A DNA stretch of 64,000 bases, taken from contig OZ023274.1 of assembly GCA_964007475.1 (NCBI GenBank), forward strand, positions 3,968,001 through 4,032,000. The letters run 5' to 3'. The notes below the pieces were generated by a model. That model was not told where the DNA came from, made no database searches, and saw only the letters and a list, made by a program, of their open reading frames with translations. The DNA comes from Hybos culiciformis (taxonomy: Eukaryota; Arthropoda; Insecta; Diptera; Hybotidae). Shown here piece by piece: positions 23,201-34,259 of the stretch. A program made the translations under genes and the position numbers. Position 1 is the first letter of the stretch, and every line of letters starts with the position of its first letter.

Positions 23201-26200
23201 GTTTGGTTTAATTTTATTTCATTTCCAATTTCATTTAAACTATTATTTTCAGAATTTTCAATTATTTGTATCGATGATTCTTCTGCATCTATTAAAGGAT
23301 CTGCTCTTGATGTCAAATCAGAACTACGAGACGAACCCAATGAGACTGAACTGCTGTTGTCTGATGTATTCGAATTTGAATCTGAATCTGAGTCACTCTA
23401 GAAAAAAAAGAAAATAATAAACCTTTCATTAGGAGCTGTGAACAAAATATGACATAACAAAAATTGAATTTATGTCAATTCAACTGATTTTTCTTTGAGA
23501 TTAAGTGTACATAAAGTAAAACAAATGAACGTTTTAAATTTTTATTCCAATCCAATAAAAAAATCTAAAATTTTCCCCATTTTTCACAGCAAAAAAAAAA
23601 CTTTGTATACAAAAAATAATTGCAAAAAAAAGAATTTTTAAAAAAAAAAAGAAAAATAAAAAAATTTTAGTAACAAAAAAAAAACAAAAATGTAAGCAAA
23701 ACCAGTTTCCGAACTGATCAAAGTAACAAAAACTAAAATTAAATTAAATTTTAGTTCACGCTTCATATGACGTAAATTACATAATTGTCATTATTTTTCG
23801 ATTCGTTTTGAGCAGTTGCTTCCTGGACATTTGCATTAGTTTCGGTACATTTGTCATTATCATCATTGCAATTATTATGAATGTCATCTTTTATTACAAA
23901 ATTTTGCAAATTTGTCATCTTGTTCAAAAAATCAGTGATGTTAATCTTATTTTTTTCCAAATCAAATAGAGTGTTTTCAATAAAGCTCGAGCGTTTTTTC
24001 CTAAAAATGCTTCTTGGTTTTTGAACAATATCAAGTGTACCATCTAAAGCATTCTTTAAATTAACAGACATTTCGAAATCTTCTGATGAAATTATGTCAA
24101 GAAATTTGTAAAAATTTCTAGGTTTGACCAATTTCTTAGACAGTTGAGTATGGTAACTCTCAACATCACTAGTGATACGATTTTTTTCATTGTATACGGA
24201 TATTGATAAGGGTCCTTCCTTAAATGACAAAAAAAACATTTAGTTCCTTCTAATAGAAAAAAAAATCAAACAAAAGCTTTATTTTAATATTTTACAATAT
24301 TTTTGTATAAAATACCTTTTTAATCCACTGTGATTCAAAATATTCAACAAATTTTTCAAAAATATCCGCTTCTGATGGTGTGAATTTTTTATGCTCATTT
24401 TTTATCGAATCGTAAGCAATCAAAATATCTGTTGGTTTTAACAGGGGTAAGACCATGAATTTTTGGTAATGCCGTTTCAATTCTAGATTTTTTCTTAAAA
24501 CACTAAATAATTTATTAATTTTTTCTGCGTTTCTTCTAAGTGCTTGGCAAAAAAGAAACCAACAACCCACTGTTTCAACTGACGGAAACACTTTTCTAAT
24601 AGCATTTCTCAGTTCTTTTTCATAATCAGTTGTGAAGGAATCAGGTTCAAATTTGAAAAAATTGTTATTAATAAATTTGAGCAGGTGTTCATAAGCCTCT
24701 TCAGATTTGTTGTTCATTAGGACAAATATAAACGGATATAACTGAAATTAGCATTTACAATTAGTAAAATTATTATTTAATTTTGTTTTATTTTCTTACA
24801 TTCTCTTCAAAATCAATGTAAAAAATCAATAATTGCTTGTAACCCCACGATGGTATCATGCTGAAAGTACCATCAATAAAATAGTGCCTAACAGCAGCAA
24901 ATCTGGGAATAACTTCAATTATTGTTGGAGAAATAAATAATGAATACGAAAATTCTTGCTCAATGACTGTGTCTTTGTAAAATTGGGAATTTTTATCATA
25001 TTTTGACATACCGAATTTTTCCAGAATTTTAAAATCTTTCATCATATTTTGAACGTCCTGAGGACAAGAAGGATTCTTTGGCAACGCTTCATTCCTAATT
25101 CGCAAAAGATTTCTTTTCAACTTGGCATATTGCACAAGATGGGCGTCTTTCTCGTTTTCCATACATTTTTGATTGAAAATATGTCTAACTCCATTTCTTT
25201 TAGCAGCTTCGGCATCTTCACATGTATCTTTTATATTATTTATTAATCTTAATTTGCTTATAAATTCTTCTTGTGTGGGATGTTTATGTGTGCTGTTACT
25301 ATTTTTTTTGCAGATTTTTGTTTCCTCATTTAATATAATTGTTACCTGGGGCAACAATATAATTTATTTTTATTATATATTATTACATGATTTTTATTAT
25401 TAATTATTTTCTTAATTATAAATATATTTATTAATATATAATACAATTATAATTAAAAAAATAAAAATATTTTTTCACTTACTAGCTTAAAATTTTATTT
25501 ATTATTCCAAATAAAAAAAAAAAAAAACAAGAATCTTACAACCAATAACAGAAATTGGTACTTACATCGCATTCTTTTTGATAACACTTGAATCTAGTTT
25601 TTCCCGGATATGAATTAGTTTTTTTAAACAGATGGTTTTCAATCAATAGTAATTTACTCGATCTTCTTAATCCAGGAACAAATGAATATTCATTGATTTG
25701 ATTATCATCGTTTTCCATAATTTTATTTTGCATTTTATGCTGATGCTAATAAATTAATTTTTTATTTATTTTTTTTTTTAGATCACTCCAATTTACTAAA
25801 ATAATACACTTTTGCACTGAAACCGAATCTCTGGCGTTTAGACTTTATGTTTTCGAAGATTAAAATGAAGATTCTTTTTGATTGTAGGTATTTTCATAGA
25901 AATTTCGGAAATAATCCCAGCTTAAAATCTTGATTTTAGTAGTACGACTAAAAAAAAATAAAAAAAAAAGATAAAATATACTTAATGTTTAAAATATGAT
26001 CATTTAAATTTGAATTTAATTTAAATTTTGGTTTCTGAAAACATCCAGTCTAAACACTAAGCCAAAAACTTTAATGACAAATAAATTTTTTTAAAAGGAC
26101 CAAAAAAGTTAAATTATTTTAGGCTACTACATATATCTAGTCATTTTAAATTTTATGCTAAGCCTTTTTTATGTTCGGCCTAAAAAATAAATTGGTTTTA

Positions 26201-26819
26201 TGTTTCTTTGAAATGGGCACATAAAGACAATTTAGCTTATGTTAAGGTCCTTCGATGTTGAGAAACAGCTCGCTTCGTTTCATGCAATTACAATTAAAAT
26301 CAATTTTTGGGTTCTCAGTTAAGAATAATGTTATTAGTTTTTCTTTTACATTATAAAAGTCAAAAATAAATTATATTTTGATAAAATTTGTTAAAATTGG
26401 GTTAAAAATGTATCGTGAAAATAACTACGAATCAAATTGGTAGGAGGTACCTATTTCGAAATAAATAGAAGACTGAAAAACTTCTGACCTATTGACTGCT
26501 TACTGTTAACGCAATGGTAGAAACTCTGAAATCTGAATAATAGCAAAATCTTTTAGGTACATAGGTACCTAGGTAGGTATTTCAGATTGAATCGCAATAA
26601 ATAAAAATAAGTTTGAGCAGAGAAAAACTAACAAGCTAACTATAGAAGTCAATTTTTTGTACTACCACCAGGTTCGTTTGATTGAACTAGGTACGCACCA
26701 AATTGTATGTTGATTATTATATTAATTTAGGAAATTTTTTGTGCTTGTAATTTTAAAAATAATAATTATTAAAAATATAATATTTTTGCACTAACCTGAC
26801 TCTGAGAATTAGCCGACAT
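20233..26819 (-). CDS. CGEI-module zinc-finger protein with repeated DGTYKC exons
   Basis: Eight exons join in phase: 26819-26796, 23397-22960, 22409-22157, 21879-21648, 21568-21347, 21235-21032, 20576-20418, 20356-20233, giving about 551 aa. The tiny first exon encodes MSANSQSQ and leads into an SD-repeat, acidic region. The CGEI module begins near residue 162. Four related single-finger modules follow (about 290-312, 350-385, 425-455 and 490-525), each with [A/G][TS][YF][KR]C, C, and SF(I/M).H. The exons at 21568-21347, 21235-21032 and 20576-20418 all start and end in phase 2, so they could have duplicated or be skipped without a frame break. Regularly spaced TGEKP-type linkers are absent, unlike classical poly-zinc-finger proteins. 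The end at 20233 assumes no further exon. The 3.4-kb first intron houses a separate transposase-like gene on the same strand. The role is unknown; nucleic-acid or protein binding is likely. Confidence 0.75.
22410..22959. other. Intron 2 of the repeated-module zinc-finger gene
   Basis: The sequence is AT-rich. Near 22480-22525 a less AT-rich block (tagtcgcccgtactcggaat) looks unlike its surroundings and may be the edge of an old mobile element, but no partner end was found. Confidence 0.4.
23763..25733 (-). CDS. FLYWCH + MULE transposase-like protein, nested in an intron
   Basis: Four exons join in phase 0: 25733-25566, 25345-24800, 24741-24316, 24218-23763, giving 531 aa. Residues about 17-75 form a FLYWCH-type zinc finger (FVPG..RSSKLLL, CYQKECD, with closing C and H-x-H split over the first intron). 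Residues about 200-330 resemble a MULE (Mutator-like) transposase core: HYFIDGTF with D214, TTDYE with D277, and GCWFLFCQ at 297-304. The usual histidine of the C-x-F-H-x-x-Q motif is replaced by Leu, so catalysis is doubtful. The frame is fully open with three clean introns, and I found no terminal inverted repeats or target-site duplication. This points to a host-retained (domesticated) gene or an old element still intact. It lies entirely within the first intron of the surrounding zinc-finger gene, same strand. Confidence 0.8.
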
Positions 26820-27389
26820 TTTCAAAAATTTATTTTTCAAAAAAAAATAAATTAAAATCCCAAAATTTTCAAAACTTGAGGTAGGTATACGATTATTTTT
26901 ATTTAACAATTCCTTGATTATAAATCTAATTTATTTTAATTAATTAGGTACCTAATTATTTTTATATTCTTCTTTCTTGACTATTATTTATTTATTTATA
27001 TATTTATTTATTTATTTTTAATAAAATCACATCAAAAATCAAACCAAATTTGTGTGTGGTGAATGAAAATTTTTTCATTTTGTTTATTTTCAATTTTCTT
27101 GACATTTTAATTTCATAAAATTTAGTCGATGAAGCATTTTAGCGCAGCGCAGTTCTTTGAATTTTTTAGTAGTTATTAACTTCTTTAGCCTTCCATACAA
27201 CTATTATGATTTATATGATAAAGTTAATCCAGGGAAATATTTTTATGTATGGCATCCGGAGATTTGAAAATTTTTCCTACCCATTTTAATTAATTAATTT
27301 TAATGCGTTGGGGATCGTTATGTTGTATTTAGTGATATAGAATTTAGATCACTAAATGGAGTATTATATGCGTCAATACACATGCAATC

Positions 27390-27493
27390 ATTTAGATGCA
27401 TCTGCGTAAATAATGAAAAAATTTAGATGCATCGGCGTATATAATGAAAAAATTTAGATGCATCAGCGTAAATAATGAAATCATTTAGATGTT
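27390..27493. repeat. 31-bp tandem repeat, about 3.3 copies
   Basis: The unit is atttagatgcatc.gcgtaaataatgaaaaa, with copies starting at 27390, 27421, 27452 and a partial copy at 27483. The differences are mainly single bases around 'tgcgt', 'ggcgt' and 'agcgt'. Each copy carries the palindrome gatgcatc. Confidence 0.85.
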
Positions 27494-27642
27494 TCGTATT
27501 GAATATTACGTAATACCTAAACAAACATAATATCTCTCACAATATTTCAATACAGCCAAATACAAAAAAAAAAATGAGAAAAAATGAGAAGAAAAAATAT
27601 TCTCTCTTTGCAACTACCTCTCCCCTACGCATTAAAACAGTA

Positions 27643-27825
27643 TATTGGATATGTAAACAAAATTTGTTATACAACTCGTTCTGTATTTACACAAAAATAC
27701 ACTGACACTTGTCAATTTATATCACTCGACCTTCGTTCTCGTGATATAAGTATTGACTCGTGTCAATGTATTTTTGTGTATACAGAACTCTTAATTAATA
27801 ACAAATTTAGTTTACATATACAATA
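27643..27825. repeat. Long imperfect hairpin (two arms of about 83 nt, 15-nt loop)
   Basis: The arm 27643-27725 is the imperfect reverse complement of 27741-27825. Matching blocks include 'atatgtaaac', 'aatttgttat', 'gttctgtat', 'acacaaaaatac' and 'atatcac', separated by a loop around 'tcgaccttcgttctc'. It could be a small foldback MITE or, if transcribed, a long hairpin RNA. No target-site duplication was clear. Confidence 0.7.
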
Positions 27826-28542
27826 ATCTACTATAATTTACATTTTGTAGCACAAATTAAATTACGACGTTCTTTTTTTGACGTAGTTTTTGATTCTTCG
27901 TCGGCGTGCGCTAGTCGACTGAAATTTAGCTGCTTTGGAAAAGCGTCGACTATAGAAAGAAATAATAAAAAATTGGTGACTAGAGAAAAGCAAACAAAAC
28001 GACGACGAACTGGGGCTAGATTGTACGAACGGCGTTGTCTGTTTCAAAATAAATAAAATGTTCTGTCGAATTTACTAAAATTTAATTCTGCCTTTATTGG
28101 TTTTGAAATGCCGAGCCAATAGCCAAAGCCAATAGAGGTAGATGATATTATTTTTAAGGAATAAGGAAAGTAAGTATGTTTAATTTGTAATGTTTCTCTT
28201 TGATTTGATTAAAAAAAAAAGAATTAATTAAATAAGCTACGTTTACGTAGTAAGCTAGGTAGATACCTAAACCTACCAACCTAGTATAGGTCCTCTATAT
28301 TTAATTACGAACCAAACTATTCATTCCTTTTCCATCGGTGCCATTTATATATACCTAGAAGTGTTTTTTTCGTTCGGCTCCATTTAAACTATTCAGCTCT
28401 TATCAGTTCTGAAATACAAATACATATTAAACAACGTATTTTCTTATACATTAAAATATTGCTTTTATTTTTTATTTTTAGGACAACAATAGGTGTACCA
28501 ATATTGCAACTAAACAACTAGGTATCCAGCTACCTGCACAAT

Positions 28543-29184
28543 ATGCCATCAGATTCTGATTCGTCATCAGATGACGAACAATTAAAGAATATATTATCAT
28601 CAAGAGATACTAATTTCCTGTCGGAAAATTTATATTGCCCAAAGTCTCTAAAACTAAAAACTAAAATTAAAGACAATGATGTTGAAAGTTCGAATCCATT
28701 ATTCGACAATGAATTTTCCAACACTATCCCAACAAAATCTCTACGTTATTTAAATAACGATGAATCCATAGAAGATGATTTGAATTTAACACTAAATATG
28801 CAAAATTATTTTTATAAAAAATTATCAGAAAAAATTAATAAAAATATTGAATTCATTGTTCAGTGCCCTACAGTCCCAACAACAAGAAAAAAAATATCAT
28901 ATTGCAAGAATGGAATAAAATTATTAAAAAATTTCAATGAAACTGTCAAACTTAACTTTAATAATGATGACAATTCTTTTATTCAAGTCAAACCTGTATT
29001 CAAAAGACGGAATATTGATTTAGAAAATGAATTAAAATTGGAAGATAAATGTAAATCTGTGGCCATAAGTGGTGATTTTATTCAAAGTAAAGAGGAATTA
29101 AAATTTTGGACAGATAGAAAAAAATCTAAAATATTTAAATATAAAAAAATTGCAAATAGAAAAAATATATATGAAACTTTCTAG
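28543..29184 (+). CDS. CUSTOS-like acidic nuclear protein
   Basis: This is a single-exon ORF of 213 aa. The N-terminus is a Ser/Asp patch (MPSDSDSSSDDEQ), as in the CUSTOS family, small nuclear proteins linked to Wnt signalling in vertebrates. A mid segment, LNMQNYFYKKLSEKINK, matches the expected 'T.EFQ..V..KL..LL' block, and YCKNGIKLLKNFNE resembles the conserved 'DDGFRLF' strand. The C-terminus is Lys-rich. A splice acceptor just upstream (28482) suggests an intron in the 5' UTR. AATAAA-like signals follow the stop at 29188 and further downstream. The family call comes from remembered motif order only; a lineage-specific unrelated acidic protein is the alternative. That it is a real gene is more certain than its name. 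Confidence 0.6.
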   Translation: MPSDSDSSSDDEQLKNILSSRDTNFLSENLYCPKSLKLKTKIKDNDVESSNPLFDNEFSNTIPTKSLRYLNNDESIEDDLNLTLNMQNYFYKKLSEKINKNIEFIVQCPTVPTTRKKISYCKNGIKLLKNFNETVKLNFNNDDNSFIQVKPVFKRRNIDLENELKLEDKCKSVAISGDFIQSKEELKFWTDRKKSKIFKYKKIANRKNIYETF

Positions 29185-29706
29185 AGAATAAAAAATAGTT
29201 TTAGTTATATTTTTCGATGAAATGAAATGTTTTTATTTGTTTTAAATTTAGCAAATAGAACCATAAGACATTAGAAAAACGAATTATATTGTAATTTCAT
29301 TAATGATCCGTGAAGAAAGGTATAAATTAGTTAACAAAAATTTCAAGTAAACTATTTTAGAAATAAAACTATTATTTTATGACACAAATTTTTCAATAAA
29401 ACATTTTTTATTACATAGTACATTCGTATACTTCTCTGAAAGTTTTTTTCCCAATTTTATAAAGAATTTGGTTACATTTAATTATTTATTTATTTATTTA
29501 TTCCATAATTATACATTTAATGTAGAACTTACGGCTAAATACATTTAATTATATTAATTTACATTATGTACATAAGTTGTTCTTTTTATCTATGTAAATA
29601 TATATTCTGTATTTATGTATATCGAATACTACTAATAATTTATTTTATTAAGCTTAAATGTAATTAATGATGTCAGTTAATTATTAAAAATTAAGTGTTC
29701 TTTGAT
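29185..29706. other. Convergent 3' spacer
   Basis: This 0.5-kb AT-rich stretch lies between the stop codons of the CUSTOS-like gene and the ZAD gene. It contains a TTTA-type simple repeat near 29478-29503 and presumably both polyadenylation regions. Confidence 0.5.
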
Positions 29707-32641
29707 TTATTCTGACTTGTCTTCTACAGATATTGTACATGAATTCGATTGGTTCTTGCAGTGGGCGCGTTTATGTGCTATTAAGTTGCTAAAAAAAAAA
29801 AGAATTATTTGAAATATAAAATAAAAATATTTGATTTTTCTAATACAGACTACTCTGAATTTTTGGCTTTTTTTATTTAAAGTCTGAGAAATACAGTCGA
29901 CAAATATAACAAACGTCAAGAAATCACAAGCTTAACTCACCTCTTGTATCTTAACTTTTTGAAACAAATCGTACATGTATAAGGTTTCTCTCCGGAGTGT
30001 ATCAAAAGATGTTTCTAAAAATACAAAATATTGATAAATGTAATTATTAACATTTCTTCTAGATAATTTCAAAAAATTTGAAGTTGACCGTTATGATGGA
30101 ATGGTATAAACGTAGTTGTTTGTATAAACGTAGTTGTTTCGACATGGGTTCGATTCCCACTCAACTCGGACTGGAAATCGTGTACTTTTTGTCATTGTGA
30201 GTTAAGTGTTTTTGCAGTTTTTAAATTAATATATATGTGATTACGAACTTACCTTATATCCCGATCGTTGTGTAAATGACTTGGGACACTCGGAACATGA
30301 AAAAGGTTTTTTCCCTTTGTGGATTGTTTCTATATGACCTCTTAATGAACTAGCTGAAGATGAAAATTATAATAATAAATTTATTTCCGAAATGTTTATA
30401 AAAATAAAAACAAAAGTTATCGATATAAAGTGTAGTTGAACTTTCTGACTAAACTCAAAGATAGTAATTTTCCTTTTTCCCTCTAATATGAAAAAATATA
30501 TTGATTCGAATGAAAACAAAAATTCTCTGGCTTATAATTATGTTAAAAAAAAAAATTTCCGTCATATCAAAAAATATATTTTTTTATATTACCTTGTCTG
30601 TAAGTTTTTTTACATATCTCACAAGTGTGTGGATTATTTTTATCTGAAAATATAATAAAAAAAAATATATTCTTATTTTTAAAATTAATGATATTTTTCA
30701 CATACCATGAGTTATGCTATGCCCTGTATAAGAATTTCTTGTCTTAAAGGATTCTCCACACTGAAAAAACATCAGAAAAATATTAATTTTATTACGTTTA
30801 GTTACAATAAAAAATTTCTTTTTAAGTATTTAAATAAAGTTATATTTCTTTTTTTCATTTCAAAAATAAAGAATATTTTAATAGAATTGAAAATTGATAA
30901 TGAATACCGCTTTTTATAATATTAAAATTAAAATAAACTATCAGGCCAAACCTATGACTAAGAATTTCAATTTAACTTATTTGATAAACTTATCAAAATA
31001 AAGATTATTTATTCACTTTAGTAAGAAATTTTTTTGATTACTCCTTACCACATTACATTGATATTTTGCTTCATTTGAATGTAATTGCAAATGATATTTA
31101 TAACTATTCTGAGTTGCTAGCGCTTTCTTACAAATTGCACACACAAATTTCTTGTTCTTTTTATTTTTTAATTCAATTTCATATGAGGCTAGATTATATT
31201 GTTCATCATGTATTTTCTCTATTTTAAAAGATTTATTTATACGAACATCTGTTTGTAAATATTTTCTATCTACATCCTGATATTGATTTTCTGCTGTAGA
31301 ACATCTATCAAATATTAAATTTAATTCATCATTTTGTTCTGTCTGATTTAATTCTACTTCTTCAAACTCTTCCTCCTCCTCCTCCTCTATAATTTCACCA
31401 CCATCATTTGAATTATTCGAAATATAATCATTTTCTACTTGAATCATCTCTGTTTCTTCAAAATGTTCTAATTTTGAACATTCCACAGTTGAATTTTCTA
31501 TTCGAAATACTTTTACTGTCGTCGCTGTTGTCGGTTTTATATTGAAATCTTTTGAATTAACTGCTTGATTGTTATTTGCGTTATCACTGTAAAAAGCATG
31601 TGTGATGTTTTCAATATGAACTTGTGCTCTTTGAGGTGGCAATTTTTGAACAACTAACGACGACTGAACAACCGAACTAATATCTTCTTCTTCTACAGAA
31701 TATTCTTGTTTTTTATTGTGAACTTGTAAAGTATCCATTTGAACATCTGTTATTTGATATTTTTTGTCTTCTGATTTTGTGCTAACAAAATTTTGAAATA
31801 TTCTTTCTGTAACATTTGGTTGCTCATAAAAATATAACGCATTATCTTCATTTTCAACTATACAAAATTCAGGTGACGGTACTTTTATTTTTTCTGGGAA
31901 CATAATTTTTCTTAAAGTTTCATCAGCTTTGAGGCAATTTTTTAAAAACATATGTGATCGACTTAAAATTAAAACGCATCTGGTGCACATATGTTGTGGT
32001 AATTCATCATCTTCAGATATCTAAAAAATGAAAAAAAATTATAAGTACTTAGATTCTTTAGTAATGTAATAACGACAAATGTAAATTTTTGAATATTTTC
32101 TTCTTTTTGTTGAAGCCACATAATGATAACTAGGTAGGTACAAATAATTTTATAGGTAACTTTTTATTTAAATAACTTAAATTTATACAATTGCCGTTCA
32201 AACAAGTGAATGATCCTAGTTGCACGAAATCAATCATTTGAATCCACAGACTTAAGGTCATTGTGTTCACGAATAATATGGGATTCTTGGTAGATTTTTA
32301 GATAAGAGTTCCTCGATATTGAGGAATGGAATTGGCGCCAAATTGGCACTATGTCAAGAGTTCATTATAATATAGGAAATTTAACTTATTTACCTCCAAA
32401 TTTGAAAATTGCATTAACACATCAGCCAATTTTATTCTTTCTCCTAAAATTTCACCTTAAAATAACAAAAAAACATTTTGTTTTTTTTTTTTAATCATAA
32501 ATTTTTCCCAAAAATCTTTATAGACTGTATAAATTTACCTTCTCTAAACATTGATTTCATATTTGGGTCTGCGTCCAAACATGTTCGACAAATTTTATCA
32601 ATTTCTAATTTATTGCATATTTTTGAATTCATTATTTTCAT
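29707..32641 (-). CDS. ZAD-type C2H2 zinc-finger protein
   Basis: Eight exons join in phase: 32641-32539, 32455-32394, 32020-31049, 30760-30706, 30643-30593, 30353-30253, 30014-29941, 29788-29707, giving 499 aa. The N-terminus is a ZAD (zinc-finger associated domain) with zinc ligands C18, C21, C67 and C70 and the order CRTC ... M.CTRC. ZADs dimerise and occur in insect C2H2 transcription factors. A long acidic linker holds a run of seven Glu near residue 260. Five C2H2 fingers follow (starts CAIC, CNVC, CEIC, CSEC, CTIC), with SGEKP and KGKKP linkers near the end. Several introns cut fingers between the Cys and His pairs. The first ATG (32641) and the next in-frame ATG (32632) are both usable. 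It is the only C2H2 gene here without the CGEI module. Targets are unknown. Confidence 0.88.
30085..30225 (+). repeat. Possible tRNA-derived SINE inside a ZAD-gene intron
   Basis: A canonical Pol III B box, gggttcgattcccac, lies at 30146-30160. It is preceded by a perfect 18-bp tandem duplication (gtataaacgtagttgttt, 30104-30139) and followed by 'ctggaaatcgtgtactttttgtcattgtgag'-like sequence typical of a SINE body. No good A box is visible. It sits in the intron 30015-30252. Confidence 0.4.
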
Positions 32642-34259
32642 TATTTTTAAAATATTTTTTAAATTTTAATTGAGAATTTATTTGTTTTTAAATTTTTTTT
32701 TATTTGCTTGTTTTGATTTTTTTTAAGTAAACAAAAATTTTATCTCATTTTTTTGTTGAAATTTTGTTTTTGAATAATTTTCTTTTTGTTATTATTATTA
32801 TTATTATTATTAACCAGTTGCCTACTAATGTGCGTAAAAGTAATCACAAATATTTTTATATTTTTATTTTGCTATTAACTTGTTCTTTTTTTTTTTTTTG
32901 TTTCTCTCTCTAATTTTTTTTAAATAAAACCAAAACGGAAAAGAAATAAATTTATTTTGAATACGAAAATGGAGCCAATTTAAATTTTTTTTTTCGAGCC
33001 AAAAAATATTCACTTTTGTCAGTCTGTTATAGTTATATTGGGCTGTGATTATAGCGGTTGAAAAATTGTTTACAATATTCAAGATGCTGCTATATGCTAT
33101 TTGTTGCCAAACAAATTGTTCCTTTTTAGATCAAAAATTTAAAAATTGTTTATTAAATTATAAATGTGTTTAAGAGAACAGAATGAATAGAATATTGCAT
33201 TGATTCATTGATAATTTGATATCATTTCATATCGAACGTAAAATACAGCAACTACAGTGAAGTCTGAGGTAATATTTACATTATTAAAGTGAGCTGATGT
33301 AAGCATTATATTGTATTCAACTTACTATAAAATTTTGTCTAAAAAACTATTATTTATTATATATACTAAGTGTGGGCTTATGAAGAGCCAGAGTATAGTT
33401 ACAGAAATTCAAGATTTTAGTATATGCCTATGAATGTATAGATATACATATAAAAAAAATATAATGAGGAACTAGAAAAAAATTATTTCATTGACATACC
33501 TACATACTTAAATACATTAATACCAAGTATAACATGTAACAAAGACGTCTCAACAATTCTTTGAAATTTGGAGTTTAAATTTTATTAATGCTCTTCGAAG
33601 CTATTCTGTATGATGGGAAGAGCAGCACTTGCCTGTTTGCCCACCGCTTTTGTCCAACATTGTATTATATAGTTTAGAAGATAGTCATTAATAACCATCA
33701 GTACCAACTTTACTATCATGCTTTGAAATGAGATCCTAACATTCGGAATCAAAGAATTCTTCGTGCTTTAAGCTGATTTTACTATGAAACGTGATAATAA
33801 TAAGAATCATAATTTCAGTATTTTAATTTCATTACAAAACAACAAAACATAATTTACCTACATATTATTATAATTCAGAAATAAGACTTAATTATCGCAA
33901 TTTTCATTTATTTTATTTTAATATAACTATTTTATTTTTATTATAATTAAACCTATGTGTATATAACTTTCATTAAAAATTTAAATTTAAAAATAAGTAA
34001 AAAAAAAATATTTTATCATTAAAAATCTGTAAATATTTGATTGGCAATTTAACAGGTACTAAGTTTGAGTATTTCGGTTTTTCTTAAATGTAAAATATAA
34101 AATGTTTTATTGAATTAAAATTCATTACTTTGAGAATTTACTGTAATTAAATTTATTCACTTTTTTTTGTTCGTTGCTTCGTTTTACTTCCGTGTAAACA
34201 TTTTGCTTATAAATCGTTAGGACTGTTTATAAACAATATTCCTCGTTTATTATTTTTAT
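32642..34259. other. Intergenic spacer, no gene seen
   Basis: The left part is the 5' flank of the ZAD gene, with an (ATT)n tract near 32790-32812. The rest is AT-rich with no supported ORF. The right end would hold the 3' UTR of the glycosyltransferase gene. Confidence 0.5.

Larger units (their letters stand above)
26820..28542. promoter_or_regulatory. Spacer between divergently transcribed genes
   Basis: The zinc-finger gene starts leftward at 26819 and the CUSTOS-like gene starts rightward at 28543, so this 1.7 kb should contain both promoters. It also holds a 31-bp tandem repeat (27390-27493) and a long hairpin (27643-27825). A polypyrimidine tract ending in 'tttttatttttag' at 28482 looks like a splice acceptor for a 5' UTR exon of the rightward gene. 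Confidence 0.5.

Noticed and set aside
29707..32641. A CGEI module in the ZAD gene
   Set aside because: The exon 2 text GEILGER looks similar, but there is no preceding Cys and no following C-x2-C; it is part of the ZAD.
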